This document shows, piece by piece, positions 16,761 through 26,490 of a stretch of DNA of 64,000 nucleotides. Both the position numbers and the translations under genes were made by a program. The notes under the pieces were generated by a model, which did no database searches, had not been told where the DNA came from, and was given only the letters and a program-made list of their open reading frames with translations. Position 1 is the first letter of the stretch, and each line of letters opens with the position of its first letter. Source of the stretch: Cryobacterium breve (GTDB taxonomy: Bacteria > Actinomycetota > Actinomycetes > Actinomycetales > Microbacteriaceae); NCBI RefSeq assembly GCF_027594785.1, contig NZ_CP075584.1, positions 1,612,001 to 1,676,000 of the forward strand, given 5' to 3'.

Positions 16761-19729
16761 GGGATCACCTCGGGGACGGGCTCTGCACCGGCACCGGCGG
16801 CCGGCGCTGCGGCAGCGGACCCGTCAGCTGTTGCCGAGGCGTCTGAGCCGGCGGGCGGGGCTTCGCCGGCCTCGCTCTGCCGGTCGATCTCGCTGCCGAG
16901 GCTGCGGAGGATGTCGAGGGCGAGGCCGATCACGACGAGGTAGACCCCGATGTCGAAGATGGTCGAGGTACCGAAGGAGAGATGGCCGAGCACGGGAACA
17001 TCGATGCTCGCATACGCCGACTGCAGCGGGATGCCGGTGACGAACAGGGAGGCGACCGCGGTGCCGACGGCGAGGACCACTCCGAGGCCGAGGATCTTGC
17101 CCGGGTCGATCGGGGCCGCCTCGCCGAGCTCGTAGCGTCCTCCGGCGAGGTAGCGGGCGACGAGGGCGAGACCGGCGAGGAGTCCCCCGGCGAAGCCGCC
17201 CCCTGGCGCGTTGTGCCCGGCGAAGAGCAGGAACACCGACACGACGATCGCCGGGTGGAAGAGCAACCGCACGATGACCTCGATCAGGATCGACCGGTCC
17301 TCCGGCTTGATCGTGCGTCCGGCGAGAAGCCAGGACTGCCGGGTGACGGCGTGGCCTGCCGAGGAGGCCTGCGGGTCGGCCACGACGCGGCGGCGGTTGC
17401 GCGGCGACCGCTGGGTGCGGGAGCCCTTCAGCCGCGGCACGGTCTCGGTGCGCCCGGACACGAAGAGCAGGCTCGCGACGCCGGTCGCAACGACGATGAG
17501 CACGGACACCTCCCCCATCGTGTCCCAGGCCCGGATGTCCACGAGCGCAACGTTGACGATGTTGGTGCCGTGGGCCTCGAGGGTCAGGCGGGGCAGGTCG
17601 AGGGCGATGCTCGGGTCCTGCCGGGCGCCGAGGGCGATCACGGCGATCGTGCCCATCGTGAGGCCGACGAGGACGCCGATCAGTGCCCGGCGCCTGCGGT
17701 GCAGGGGCGCCTGCGGCCGGGCGACGGTCGCGGGCAGGCGTCGCAGCACGAGCACGAAGACGACCAGGGTCATCGTCTCCACGAGCGCCTGGGTCAGGGC
17801 GAGGTCTGGCGCCCCGTGGAACGCGAACAGGGCCACGAGGCCATAGCCGGTCACCCCCGCGAGCAGCACCGCCGTCATCCGCTGGCCGGACCGGGAGGCG
17901 GCTATCGCCGCGAGGATCAGGATCACGGCGATGATGACCTGGCCGGGGTAGTCCCAGAGCACGACGGTGTCCGGCCAGGTGCGGTTGACCGTGGCGGCGA
18001 AGCCGAGGGCGAGTACGAAGACCACGAGGATGGTGCCGAGGTATTGCGGCAGTCCGCCGTGCTGCGCGAAATGGGTGAGCCGCGCCGCTGTGCGGTCGAC
18101 GGTGCGCACGAGGATCCCGTAGCCGCGGCCGGCGTCGACGGTGGCGGGAACGCGGTCCTGCAGCGCCGCGACCCTGCGACGCTTCCAGAACATCGCCGAG
18201 CCGATTGCGAGCACGACAACGGTGATGCCCAGCGCGGGTTCGAACCCGTGCCAGAGGGCGAGGTGCGCGTCCCCACCGCCGGGGACGGTGTCCGCGTATG
18301 GCGAAAGCCGCGGGTCGAGCCACCCGGCGAGGGGGCCGAGCGCGATCGTCGCGACGGCGAGCAACCCGGGGGCGATCAGGATGTCCCAGCGGCTCGGGTG
18401 CAGGGCCGTCGTTGCCAGGCTCCGGCCTCGACCCGAACGCGCCGTGGGAAGAAGCGGATGCTGTAGGCCACGGTCAGCACGGAGCCCACCATTGTTCCGA
18501 CGAGCGCCACCCAGCCCCAGCCGTCGCCGTGCAGGCCGGCCTCGAGGAACGCCGTGAAAACCGCCTCCTTGGCAACGAACCCGAGCAGGGGCGGGATGCC
18601 GGCCATCGAGGCCACGGCGACGAGCGCGATCACGGCGAGCGCCGGGTCGCTGCGGCCGATTCCGGAGAGCTTCCGGAGGTCGCGGGTGCCCGCCCGGTGG
18701 TCGATGATCCCGACCACAAGGAAGAGCGCGGCCTTGTAGAGCGCGTGGGCCAGGAGGAGCGCGGCCCCGGCGAGCGCCGCGTCGCGGGTGCCGAAGCCGA
18801 CGACGACCATGATGAAGCCGAGCTGGCTCACGGTGCCGTAGGCGAGCACGAGCTTGAGGTCGTGCTGCCGCAGGGAACGCCACGCGCCCACGAGCATCGT
18901 CCAGATGCCGATCGTCATGAGCACCGGCATCCACCCCTCGGTGTCTGCGTACCCGGGGGCGAGCCGGGCCACGAGGTAGATGCCGGCCTTCACCATGGCG
19001 GCGGCGTGCAGGTAGGCACTCACCGGGGTGGGGGGCGGCCATGGCGGCGGGGAGCCAGAAGTGGAACGGGACGAGCGCCGACTTGGAGAGCGCCCCGACC
19101 AGAATGAGCAGGATGGCCCAGGTCGCGACCGGCCCGGTGACGGGGTGCGTGACGAGCAGGGCGAGCGAGGTGGTCCCGGCCTCAACGGAGAGCATCACGA
19201 CGCCGACGAGCATGACGAGGCCGCCGAACGTCGTCACGATGAGCGCCTGCAGCGCGGCACCCCTGCTCTCCCTGCGGAACGTGTAATGGCCGATCAACAG
19301 GTAGGAGAGCACGCTCGTGATCTCCCAGAACATGAACATCACGACCACGTCGTCCGCGGTCACCAGTCCGTACATCGTGCCGGCGAAGGCGAGGAGGCAG
19401 GCGGCGAAGCGGCCGAGTGCCGGTTCGTCGGCCTCGAAGTACCGCGCGCAATAGATGAGCACGAGGGCACCGACGCCGGTCACGACGAGGGCGAGCAGCC
19501 AGGCGAGGGTGTCGACGCGGAAGGACAGCGCGACACCGAGTTGCGGAATCCACGGCACACTCTCCGTGACGGACCCGCCCTGCGTGACCGTCGCGGTCTG
19601 GGTGAGCGTGAAGACGAACGCCGCGACAGGCAGGAGCGCGATCAGGTAGAACACCCTGGTCGACAGCATCCGGGTGAGGGCAGGCGTCAGGACCGACAGC
19701 ACGAGGAAAGCGAGCAGGATCGTCGTCAT
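16757..19729 (-). CDS. mnhA: Mrp-type Na+/H+ antiporter subunit A/B fusion (two frameshifts as read)
   Basis: First gene of the operon, about 990 residues. The N-terminal two thirds is MnhA (NuoL-like): FMFWEITSVLSYLLIGHYTF, LSKSALVPFHFWLPAAMAAP, and SAYLHAAAMVKAGIYLVARL. The C-terminal part is MnhB: LLFHPAIVVSVFLLFAGHNA then PGGGFAGGLLAGLALVARYL. Two compensating shifts: one extra C in the run at 19030-19035 (AAPTPVSAYLHAAAM is lost), and a net one-base loss near 18416-18422. Between them the true protein is in another frame. The Ala/Pro tail is low complexity. Confidence 0.9.
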   Translation of the reverse strand: MTTILLAFLVLSVLTPALTRMLSTRVFYLIALLPVAAFVFTLTQTATVTQGGSVTESVPWIPQLGVALSFRVDTLAWLLALVVTGVGALVLIYCARYFEADEPALGRFAACLLAFAGTMYGLVTADDVVVMFMFWEITSVLSYLLIGHYTFRRESRGAALQALIVTTFGGLVMLVGVVMLSVEAGTTSLALLVTHPVTGPVATWAILLILVGALSKSALVPFHFWLPAAMAAPHPGECLPARRRHGEGRHLPRGPARPRVRRHRGVDAGAHDDRHLDDARGRVAFPAAARPQARARLRHREPARLHHGRRRLRHPRRGARRGRAPPGPRALQGRALPCGRDHRPPGGHPRPPEALRNRPQRPGARRDRARRRGLDGRHPAPARVRCQGGGFHGVPRGRPARRRLGLGGARRNNGGLRADRGLQHPLLPTARSGRGRSLATTALHPSRWDILIAPGLLAVATIALGPLAGWLDPRLSPYADTVPGGGDAHLALWHGFEPALGITVVVLAIGSAMFWKRRRVAALQDRVPATVDAGRGYGILVRTVDRTAARLTHFAQHGGLPQYLGTILVVFVLALGFAATVNRTWPDTVVLWDYPGQVIIAVILILAAIAASRSGQRMTAVLLAGVTGYGLVALFAFHGAPDLALTQALVETMTLVVFVLVLRRLPATVARPQAPLHRRRRALIGVLVGLTMGTIAVIALGARQDPSIALDLPRLTLEAHGTNIVNVALVDIRAWDTMGEVSVLIVVATGVASLLFVSGRTETVPRLKGSRTQRSPRNRRRVVADPQASSAGHAVTRQSWLLAGRTIKPEDRSILIEVIVRLLFHPAIVVSVFLLFAGHNAPGGGFAGGLLAGLALVARYLAGGRYELGEAAPIDPGKILGLGVVLAVGTAVASLFVTGIPLQSAYASIDVPVLGHLSFGTSTIFDIGVYLVVIGLALDILRSLGSEIDRQSEAGEAPPAGSDASATADGSAAAAPAAGAGAEPVPEVIP

Positions 19730-19860
19730 GCGGCCTCCGGCTCTGTTTCTCGGGTCAGCGGTAATCCAGTCTACCGAGCGCCCGGTGGACGAACCCTGTT
19801 AGGGGGCGCCAGCGCCCCGCAGGTAGGGTGGGCGAAAGCAACTGGATCGGAAGTGCCCCC

Positions 19861-21468
19861 ATGACAAGTGCCATCCGGGGGCCACAACGCCCCGATCCGA
19901 CCGGGTCAGGGGCTGAGGCAGAGCAGCCTCACGAGCACGAGCATCACGGCCTGCCGGTCGAGACACCGCTCGAGCACATCCACGACGCGACGAGCGTGAA
20001 CGAGGACGCCGGCCTGCACAAGGGGCTCAAGGGCCGCCAGGTGCAGATGATCGCCATCGGCGGAGCGATCGGCACCGGGCTGTTCCTCGGCGCCGGCGGT
20101 CGGCTGGCCTCGGCCGGCCCCTCCCTCGTCTTCGTGTATGCGATCTGCGGGTTCTTCGCGTTCCTGATCCTGCGCGCGCTCGGCGAGCTCGTGCTGCACC
20201 GCCCGTCGTCCGGTTCCTTCGTCTCGTATGCGCGCGAGTTCTTCGGCGAGAAGGCCGCGTTCGTCACCGGCTGGCTGTACTGGATCAACTGGGTGATGAC
20301 GGCGATCGTGGATGTCACTGCCGTCGCGCTCTACATGAACTTCTTCGCCAAGTACTGGGCGCCGTTCGGGAGCGTTCCGCAGTGGCTCTATGCGCTGACG
20401 GCCCTCGCCGTCGTGCTGTGCCTCAACCTGCTGTCGGTGAGCGTGTTCGGCGAACTCGAGTTCTGGTTCGCGCTGATCAAGGTCGTCGCGATCGTGTCCT
20501 TCCTGCTCGTCGGCACCTGGATGGTGATCTTCGGCACCCCGATCCCCGGCCAGGAAGCCGGCTTCAGCCTGATCGCGGACAACGGCGGCTGGTTCCCGAA
20601 CGGGGTGCTCGCCTCGATCGTCGTCGTGCAGGGCGTCGTCTTCGCCTACGCCTCGATCGAACTCGTCGGCACGACCGCCGGCGAGACGGCCCACCCCGAG
20701 ACGGTGATGCCCAAGGCGATCAACACCGTGATCGTGCGGATCGCGGTGTTCTACGTCGGCTCGATCCTGCTGCTCTCGCTACTGCTGCCGTACACCGCGT
20801 ACCAGGCGGGCGTCAGCCCCTTCGTGACCTTCTTCGGCAGCATCGGTGTGGGCGGGGTCGACGTGATCATGAACCTCGTCGTGCTGACCGCAGCGCTGTC
20901 CTCGCTCAACGCCGGCCTGTACTCGACGGGACGGATCCTCCGCTCGATGTCGCTCGCGGGGTCGGCTCCGCGCTTCGCCGGGAAGGTGAGCCGCACCGGG
21001 GTGCCCTTCGGCGGCATCCTCCTGACCGCCGTCGTCACCCTGCTCGGCGTCGGTCTCAATGCGATCGTGCCGGATGAGGCGTTCGAAATTGTGCTCAACA
21101 TGGCGGCGATCGGCATCATCAGCGCGTGGGGAATGATCGTGCTCTGCCAGTTGCGGCTGCAGGCGTGGGCGAAGCGCGGGATCCTGAAACGGCCCGACTT
21201 CCGCCTGTTCGGCGCGCCGTACACCGGGTACGCGAGCCTCGCATTCCTGGCAACGGTTCTCGTGTTGATGGCCTTCGACTGGCCGGTCGGCACGCTCACG
21301 ATCAGTTCCCTGATCGTGATCATCCCCGCGCTCGTGATCGGCTGGTTCGCCTGCCGCGGCCGGATCCTGCAGATCGCGCTCGCCCGTGACGGCAAGACCG
21401 GGGCCTTCCCGATCAAAGCCAACCGGCCGCTCGCGGACGAGAACGGGACCGGGCAGAACCCGCGCTAA
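19861..21468 (+). CDS. amino acid permease, probably L-asparagine permease (AnsP-like)
   Basis: APC-superfamily proton symporter, 535 residues, about 12 helices. TM1 signature [20 protein letters not shown] near residue 64. [20 protein letters not shown] and [15 protein letters not shown] match the AnsP/GABA-permease branch. Start chosen at ATG 19861 with GGAAG at 19849-19853; an in-frame GTG at 19828 lies too close to the TAGGGT hexamer (19824-19829). The N-terminal about 45 residues are cytoplasmic and His-rich ([12 protein letters not shown]). Substrate specificity is inferred from resemblance only. Confidence 0.85.
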   Translation: MTSAIRGPQRPDPTGSGAEAEQPHEHEHHGLPVETPLEHIHDATSVNEDAGLHKGLKGRQVQMIAIGGAIGTGLFLGAGGRLASAGPSLVFVYAICGFFAFLILRALGELVLHRPSSGSFVSYAREFFGEKAAFVTGWLYWINWVMTAIVDVTAVALYMNFFAKYWAPFGSVPQWLYALTALAVVLCLNLLSVSVFGELEFWFALIKVVAIVSFLLVGTWMVIFGTPIPGQEAGFSLIADNGGWFPNGVLASIVVVQGVVFAYASIELVGTTAGETAHPETVMPKAINTVIVRIAVFYVGSILLLSLLLPYTAYQAGVSPFVTFFGSIGVGGVDVIMNLVVLTAALSSLNAGLYSTGRILRSMSLAGSAPRFAGKVSRTGVPFGGILLTAVVTLLGVGLNAIVPDEAFEIVLNMAAIGIISAWGMIVLCQLRLQAWAKRGILKRPDFRLFGAPYTGYASLAFLATVLVLMAFDWPVGTLTISSLIVIIPALVIGWFACRGRILQIALARDGKTGAFPIKANRPLADENGTGQNPR

Positions 21469-21539
21469 GCCCGCGCTAAGCCCGCGCTGAACGCGCCCTG
21501 GACTGCACAGGGGCGCATCCGGATACCCCTCCGGCCGTC

Positions 21540-21557
21540 CACAATATTGTGTACAAT
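21540..21557. promoter_or_regulatory. AT-rich palindromic operator candidate upstream of the glycosyltransferase
   Basis: CACAATATTGTG (21540-21551) is a perfect 12-bp palindrome overlapping ATTGT-GT-ACAAT (21546-21557), which has the TTGTNNACAA shape of FadR/GntR-type sites. TACAAT at 21552-21557 could itself be the -10. It lies 30 bp before the start codon in an otherwise GC-rich gap. Confidence 0.5.
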
Positions 21558-21586
21558 CTTGGGCTCGTCCGGATACGATCTGATGC

Positions 21587-23017
21587 ATGGGGGCACAATC
21601 TCTGGGCCGGGCGGTCGGCCTCGTCATCGCGGGACTCGCCATGGGCGCGGCGGCACTGCTCTGGTTCCTCGTCGCCTCCGGCGATCAGGCCCCCGGCTCC
21701 GCGCCCTCCCAGATCGTGCTCTTCGGCGGGCTTCCCGTGTCGTACGACCCGAGCGCGCCGGGCCCCCGGGCGATTCTCGGCGCCATCGCCCTCGCCGTGC
21801 TCTTCGCCGCCGGCATCGCCCTGCTCGAACGCCGCGCGACGAACAGGTCCCGCCGATCCTCCAACGCGCACCTCACCCCGCTCGCCCCGAAGATCGTGAT
21901 GGCCCCGCCGGGTGGAGTCTTCGCGGGGCCGGTGACGGTGACCGTGCTGATCCCGGCTCACAACGAAGCGCAGTCGCTGCCGGTGACCCTCGCCTCCCTG
22001 CTGAGCCAGTCGCATCCGCCGGAACGCGTCATCGTCGTCGCGGACAACTGCACCGACTCCACCGTGAGCATCGCCCGCGACCACGGCGTCGAGGTCGTCG
22101 AATCCGTGGACAACACCCAGAAAAAGGCCGGTGCGCTGAACCAGGCACTCAAGAGGATCCTTCCCGGACAGCTCGACAACGACGTCGTCATGATCATGGA
22201 CGCGGACACCGCGCTCGACGACGGCTTCCTCGCCGAGGCCGTTGCCCGATTCACGAGCGATCGCGCCCTGATGGCGATCGGGGGCCTCTTCTACGGGGAG
22301 CCGGGGTTCGGCCTGCTCGGCCTGCTGCAGCGCAACGAATACGTCCGCTACTCCCGGGAACTCGCCAGGCGGCGCGGCCGGGTCTTCGTCCTGACCGGGA
22401 CGGCGTCGTTGTTCCGGCCCCTCGCACTGCGGTCCGTGGCCGAGAATCGCGGTGTCACCATCCCCGGGGTGCCCGGAGACGTGTACGACACCTATGCGCT
22501 CACCGAGGACAACGAGCTGACCCTCGCGCTGAAGTCCCTCGGCGGTCTGATCACCTCTCCCACCCAGTGCACGGTGGTCACCGAGCTGATGCCGACCCTC
22601 CGTGCGCTCTGGCAGCAGCGCCTCCGATGGCAACGCGGCGCCCTCGAGAACATCGGCACCTACGGGCTGACCCCGGCGACCCTGCGCTACTGGGCGCAGC
22701 AGCTCGGCATCGGGTACAGCGTCATCGCCCTGACCTCGTTCCTGTCACTGATGGTGGTGACCCTGCTCGCGGTCAGCACCTGGGTCTGGTTCCCGTTCTG
22801 GCTCTGCCTGGGCCTGGTCTTCGTCGCTGAACGCGTGGTCACCGTGTGGGAGGGCGGCTGGCGGGCCCGCCTGCTCGCGGTCACCGTGCTCCCCGAGCTC
22901 TGCTTCGACATGTTCCTGAACGTGGTCTACGTCAAGGGCATCGTCGACATCACCCTCGGCCGGCAGGCGCACTGGGAACACGCCAGCATGCAGGTCCGGA
23001 CCGGGGACGGCGACTGA
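21587..23017 (+). CDS. membrane glycosyltransferase family 2 (processive type)
   Basis: Inner-membrane beta-glycosyltransferase, 476 residues, cellulose/hyaluronan-synthase-like. Two N-terminal helices (about 8-27 and 58-78), then the GT-A domain VTVLIPAHNEAQSLPVTLAS, the first Asp in VVADNCTDS near residue 150, DADT near 204, ALTEDNE near 304 supplying the catalytic acid, and QQRLRWQRG near 343 as the QxxRW motif of processive enzymes. Three C-terminal helices follow. The product is unknown, probably a surface polysaccharide. Its stop overlaps the start of the next small gene (TGATG). An alternative ATG at 21583 is in another frame. Confidence 0.9.
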   Translation: MGAQSLGRAVGLVIAGLAMGAAALLWFLVASGDQAPGSAPSQIVLFGGLPVSYDPSAPGPRAILGAIALAVLFAAGIALLERRATNRSRRSSNAHLTPLAPKIVMAPPGGVFAGPVTVTVLIPAHNEAQSLPVTLASLLSQSHPPERVIVVADNCTDSTVSIARDHGVEVVESVDNTQKKAGALNQALKRILPGQLDNDVVMIMDADTALDDGFLAEAVARFTSDRALMAIGGLFYGEPGFGLLGLLQRNEYVRYSRELARRRGRVFVLTGTASLFRPLALRSVAENRGVTIPGVPGDVYDTYALTEDNELTLALKSLGGLITSPTQCTVVTELMPTLRALWQQRLRWQRGALENIGTYGLTPATLRYWAQQLGIGYSVIALTSFLSLMVVTLLAVSTWVWFPFWLCLGLVFVAERVVTVWEGGWRARLLAVTVLPELCFDMFLNVVYVKGIVDITLGRQAHWEHASMQVRTGDGD

Positions 23018-23436
23018 TGCCGGTCGACGTCCTCAGCCAGTTGCCTACCGGCATCCTGCTGTCAGACACGATCCTCGCCTCGGAGTTCTTCGCCGTCTTC
23101 TCTGCCTTCGTGGGGATCAACACGGTCATCTACGTCGTCCTGGCCGTCGCGAAGATCCTGCCGAAGATCTACGTCACGGACTGGGTCAGGGGCCGCAACC
23201 GGAGGATCGCCGCCCGCAGCATCTACGCGATCGACGAGACGCCGGTGCGGCCGCCGCCACCGCGCGCCTCGGTTGCCGTGTCGACCATCGGGTCATCGGT
23301 GCGCCGGGCGCGCGCGCCGGCGCACCCGCCGTTACGCGGCCGAGCGGCGGCGGATCACCAGTTGGCTCACCAGCACGAGCACGAGCGCGGCGACGAGGAT
23401 CCCGACGTAGACGAACGGCACGGAGGTGATGCCTGA
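23017..23436 (+). CDS. small membrane protein coupled to the glycosyltransferase
   Basis: Begins inside the glycosyltransferase stop (TGATG) and encodes 139 residues. One clear hydrophobic helix, FFAVFSAFVGINTVIYVVLA (about 24-43), is followed by KILPKIYVTDWVRGRNRRIAA. The last about 35 residues overlap the 3-prime end of the convergent MFS gene by 105 bp and are low complexity, so the true C terminus may be shorter. Coupling suggests an accessory subunit of the glycosyltransferase; no known family recognised. Confidence 0.6.
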   Translation: MPVDVLSQLPTGILLSDTILASEFFAVFSAFVGINTVIYVVLAVAKILPKIYVTDWVRGRNRRIAARSIYAIDETPVRPPPPRASVAVSTIGSSVRRARAPAHPPLRGRAAADHQLAHQHEHERGDEDPDVDERHGGDA

Positions 23437-24757
23437 GCGTTCGAGGAGGATCCCGCCGAGGAGGGCGCCGCCGCCGATCCCGGTATTGAACGCGGTCGTG
23501 TAGAAGGCGCTCGCGGTGTCGCGGATGCGACGCGAGGCCGTGTGCATCAGGCGGGTCTGCAGCAGGGCGGGGAGCGCGCCGAACGCGATACCCCAGAGCA
23601 GGAACGCGACGATGGCGACCGGGAGCATGCCGCTCCAGATGCTCAGCGCCGAGACGCTGACCGCGCTCACGACGAGGCCGAGCACGATGCCGAGCTGGGG
23701 CCGGTCGGCGAAGACCGTGCCGCTCAGGAGCAGTCCGACGGCGCCGGCGATCCCGTAGGCGAAGAGGAACGGGGCGATCGCGGACGGATCGACCCCGAGC
23801 CCGTCGATCAGGAACGGCGCGATGTACGTGTAGAAGGAGTAGTGGCCGATCATGATCAGGGCCGCGATGACGCAGATCAGGGCGACGGGAGCGATCGTCG
23901 GGTCCCGGCGCGCGGGGGCCTGGGGACGCGGAGCCGCTGTCGGGGCCGGGTGAGTCACGGTCGCTGGGTCGGTCACGGCTGCCGGGTCTGACTCGACCGG
24001 TGCCGCGTTCGCGTCCGATGCATCGGGGGCGGATGCCGCGGCATCCGCTGGCTGCGCCCGCGCGCCCCGGTCGCTGCGCGGCGGGGCCACGTAGTGCTCG
24101 ACCTTCGGCAGGAACCGCCAGACGAGGGCGGCGCCGATGAGCATGAGCACGGCGAGCAGGATGAAGGACAATCGCCAGCCGAGCGCATGCCCGGCCGCCG
24201 TACCCAGCGGAACGCCGAAGACGAAGGCGAGGGTACCGCCGGAGATCGTGATCGAGATCGCCCGGCCGATCTGTTCCTTGGGCACCAGGTGGGCGGAGTA
24301 TGCGCCGACGACGCCCCAGAACAGGCCATGGGCCAGGCCGCCAAGCACCCGGGTGGCGACGACGAGTTCGTAGCTGGGGGCGAGCGCGGTGAGTACGTTG
24401 CTGAGTGCGAAGACGAGGAGCACGAAGACGATCAGGCCGTGCCGGGGCAGGCGTTTCGTGAGCAGGGCGAGCGGGGTGCTCGTGAGCACGACGGTGAACG
24501 CGAACCAGCTCACGAGCAGGCCGGTCTGCGACTGCGGCACGCCGAGCGATCCGCTCATCTCGGGGAGCAGGCCGGTCGGCAACATCTCGGAGGTGACGGA
24601 GAGGAACACGGCGCCGGAGAGGGCGAGCAGCCCGATCCAGGGGAAACGGGCCGGAGGAGTCGAGGCGACCGAGCCGGTGCGGGGGCGCTCGGAGTGCGCG
24701 GTGGCGGTGTTGGCGGGATCGAAGCGGGGCAGGCTCGATCGGCGAAGTCAGGGACAT
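23332..24757 (-). CDS. MFS transporter, DHA1/AraJ-like (frameshifted as read)
   Basis: Twelve-helix major facilitator, 474 residues after correction, resembling sugar or drug efflux members (SEMLPTGLLPEMSGSLGVPQ in TM1 region, GRAISITISGGTLAFVFGVP after TM4). The central loop is expanded by about 60 Ala/Pro/Asp residues. Start ATG 24757 gives MSLTSPIE; one extra base in CAGGCTC (24730-24736) then shifts the frame. GAGCTG restores MSLTSPIELPRFDPANTA leading into RFPWIGLLALSGAVF. Substrate unknown. Divergent from purU. Confidence 0.85.
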
Positions 24758-24917
24758 GGGTGTGCTCACAGAGGGCTGGGCCTGGGGCCCGGGCGGGGCA
24801 GGGCCGGCGCAGCCGGATCGGATCGTGTGCGCGCAGCGTGCGCGCCCGGGGCCTGTCGCTTGTGCCGGCCGCATCCAGCCTAACCGACGGCCCGGCAGCA
24901 GCCGATAGCCTAGACGG

Positions 24918-25790
24918 ATGACTAGTTCCACTCCGCTGCCCGCACACCATCACTGGGTCATTGCTCTCGTCTGCGTCGACCAGCCGGGCATCGTCCACGC
25001 CGTGAGCGGCGCCATCGTGCAGGCCCAGGGCAACATCACCGAGAGCCAGCAGTTCACCAGCGCCGACACCGGCCGGTTCTTCATGCGACTCCAGATCGAG
25101 ACCCACGCCTCACGCGACGAGCTCACGGCAGCGCTCGCGCCCGTCGCCGAGCGCTACGACATGGTGTCGGTCATCGACGTCGTCGGCCGGCCGCTCCGCA
25201 CCCTCGTGCTCGCCTCGACCGCGGGCAACTGCGTGAACGACCTGCTGTTCCGGCACCGGGGCGGCCAGGTGCCGATCGAGATCCCGCTGGTGCTGAGCAA
25301 CCACGGCACCCTGCGCGACCTCGTCGGCTTCTACGGGGTGCCGTTCGAGTCGCTCCCGATCACGGATGCCGCGAGCAAGGCCGCCTTCGAAGCCCGGGTC
25401 ATCGAGGCGATCGAGGACAACGACATCGAACTCGTCGTGCTCGCCAGGTACATGCAGATCCTGTCCCCGGAGTTGTGCGCGGTCCTCGAGGGCCGGGCCA
25501 TCAACATCCACCACTCGTTCCTACCCGGGTTCAAGGGTGCGAACCCGTACAAGCAGGCCCACGCGCGCGGCGTGAAACTGATCGGCGCGACCGCCCACTT
25601 CGTGACGAGCGACCTCGACGAGGGCCCGATCATCGAGCAGAACGTGGTCCGGGTGGACCACTCCCGCACGCCGGCCGAGCTCGTCGCGATCGGCCAGGAC
25701 GAGGAGAGCCGCACCCTCACGCAGGCGGTGACGTGGTTCGCCGAGCACCGGGTACTGCTCGACGGCGCCCGCACGATCATCTTCAAGTAG
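24918..25790 (+). CDS. purU: formyltetrahydrofolate deformylase
   Basis: Hydrolyses 10-formyl-THF to THF and formate, balancing the one-carbon pool. 290 residues. N-terminal ACT domain (WVIALVCVDQPGIVHAVSGA, residues about 12-85), then the formyltransferase-like catalytic domain with VVLARYMQILSPELC and the Asn-His block INIHHSFLPGFKGANPYKQA near 194, and the catalytic Asp in SDLDEGPIIEQ near 231. TAGCCT at 24906-24911 ends six bases before the ATG, so the message is probably leaderless. The ORF is intact. Confidence 0.94.
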   Translation: MTSSTPLPAHHHWVIALVCVDQPGIVHAVSGAIVQAQGNITESQQFTSADTGRFFMRLQIETHASRDELTAALAPVAERYDMVSVIDVVGRPLRTLVLASTAGNCVNDLLFRHRGGQVPIEIPLVLSNHGTLRDLVGFYGVPFESLPITDAASKAAFEARVIEAIEDNDIELVVLARYMQILSPELCAVLEGRAINIHHSFLPGFKGANPYKQAHARGVKLIGATAHFVTSDLDEGPIIEQNVVRVDHSRTPAELVAIGQDEESRTLTQAVTWFAEHRVLLDGARTIIFK

Positions 25791-25801
25791 TCGGCCGGCA
25801 T

Positions 25802-25874
25802 CCGTTCCCCTTCCGGTCGGGAGAGACCGTTCCGCCGGCCGCTCTCGACCGGAAAGGTGATGTTCGGGGAACGG
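25802..25874. repeat. nested inverted repeats after purU
   Basis: Outer arms CCGTTCCCC (25802-25810) and GGGGAACGG (25866-25874). Inner arms TTCCGGTCG...GAGAG (from 25811) and CTCTCGACCGGAA (25842-25854) pair with a 2-nt bulge. The right outer arm abuts the -10 hexamer of the next gene (TAGAGT, 25875-25880), so the structure may both end purU transcripts and influence the downstream promoter. Confidence 0.7.
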
Positions 25875-25886
25875 TAGAGTGGGCGG

Positions 25887-26243
25887 GTGACTGACTCCCG
25901 TGCCCTGCCGAAGATCGGGTTCAACGACATCCTGCGATTCCTGCTCGAACTGTTCGCGTTCGTCACCCTCGCGATCTGGGGCTTCACGACGTGGCCCTTC
26001 CCGTGGCCTGCGCTCCTCGTCGGCATTGTCGCGCCCGCGTTCGCGATCACGCTCTGGGCGCTGTTCCGCTCGCCCAAGGCCGTCTTCCGGCTCGACCCGT
26101 TCGGCAAGGCGATCATCGAGATCGCCGTCTTCGGTGCTGCCGCGATCGCCTGGTGGGACATGGGCCTGCCGATCATCGGCGGCGTCTTTGCGGTCGTCGC
26201 GACGGTCAGCGGCGTGCTCTCCGGTCGCGCCGAACTCCGCTAG
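25887..26243 (+). CDS. YrdB-family (DUF2568) membrane protein
   Basis: 118 residues from GTG 25887; TAGAGT ends six bases before it (leaderless). Four hydrophobic helices: FLLELFAFVTLAIWGF, ALLVGIVAPAFAITLWALF, IIEIAVFGAAAIAWW and IIGGVFAVVATVSGVL. The short charged link RSPKAVFRLDPFGKA is typical of the DUF2568/YrdB family. Function unknown. A complex repeat region separates it from the convergent MFS gene. Confidence 0.85.
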   Translation: MTDSRALPKIGFNDILRFLLELFAFVTLAIWGFTTWPFPWPALLVGIVAPAFAITLWALFRSPKAVFRLDPFGKAIIEIAVFGAAAIAWWDMGLPIIGGVFAVVATVSGVLSGRAELR

Positions 26244-26273
26244 CCCGCTCGCCCGCGCCCGCGACCGCGCCCG

Positions 26274-26490
26274 CGCCGGTTTGCGCACAAGCACGCGCCG
26301 GTTTCCGCAGGCCGCGCCCGGTTCCGCTGGCAGCCGCGCAGGTTTCCGCGCGGCGCTGCCGAAACGGCGGGCGCGGGTTGCCGAAACCGGCGCGGGCGTG
26401 AGCGGATGCCTGACCGCCGACACCTGTTGCCGCTGCGGACAACTGTTGCCGCCGCGCCGGATGCAACAGTCCGAAACGGCAACAGTCAGG
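26274..26490. repeat. two-word inverted repeat cluster
   Basis: Fills the 285-bp gap between convergent genes. Word 1, GCGCCGGTTT(G/C)CGC and close variants (GCGCAGGTTTCCGC, GCGCCCGGTTCCGC), occurs about four times forward in 26274-26351 and twice inverted (GCCGAAAC(C)GGCG, 26358-26392). Word 2, (A/C)CTGTTGCCG, occurs twice forward (26423-26450) and twice inverted (GCAACAGTCC, CGGCAACAGT; 26463-26487). No periodic spacer structure and no nearby cas genes, so not CRISPR. Large mutually pairing structures are possible. Confidence 0.75.

Noticed and set aside
16757..19729. Single uninterrupted mnhA reading frame
   Set aside because: The frame happens to be open throughout, but between about 18420 and 19030 it encodes Arg/Pro-rich nonsense while the true antiporter sequence lies in another frame.
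26274..26490. Possible CRISPR array
   Set aside because: Repeat copies are degenerate, appear in both orientations, lack uniform spacers and have no cas genes nearby.
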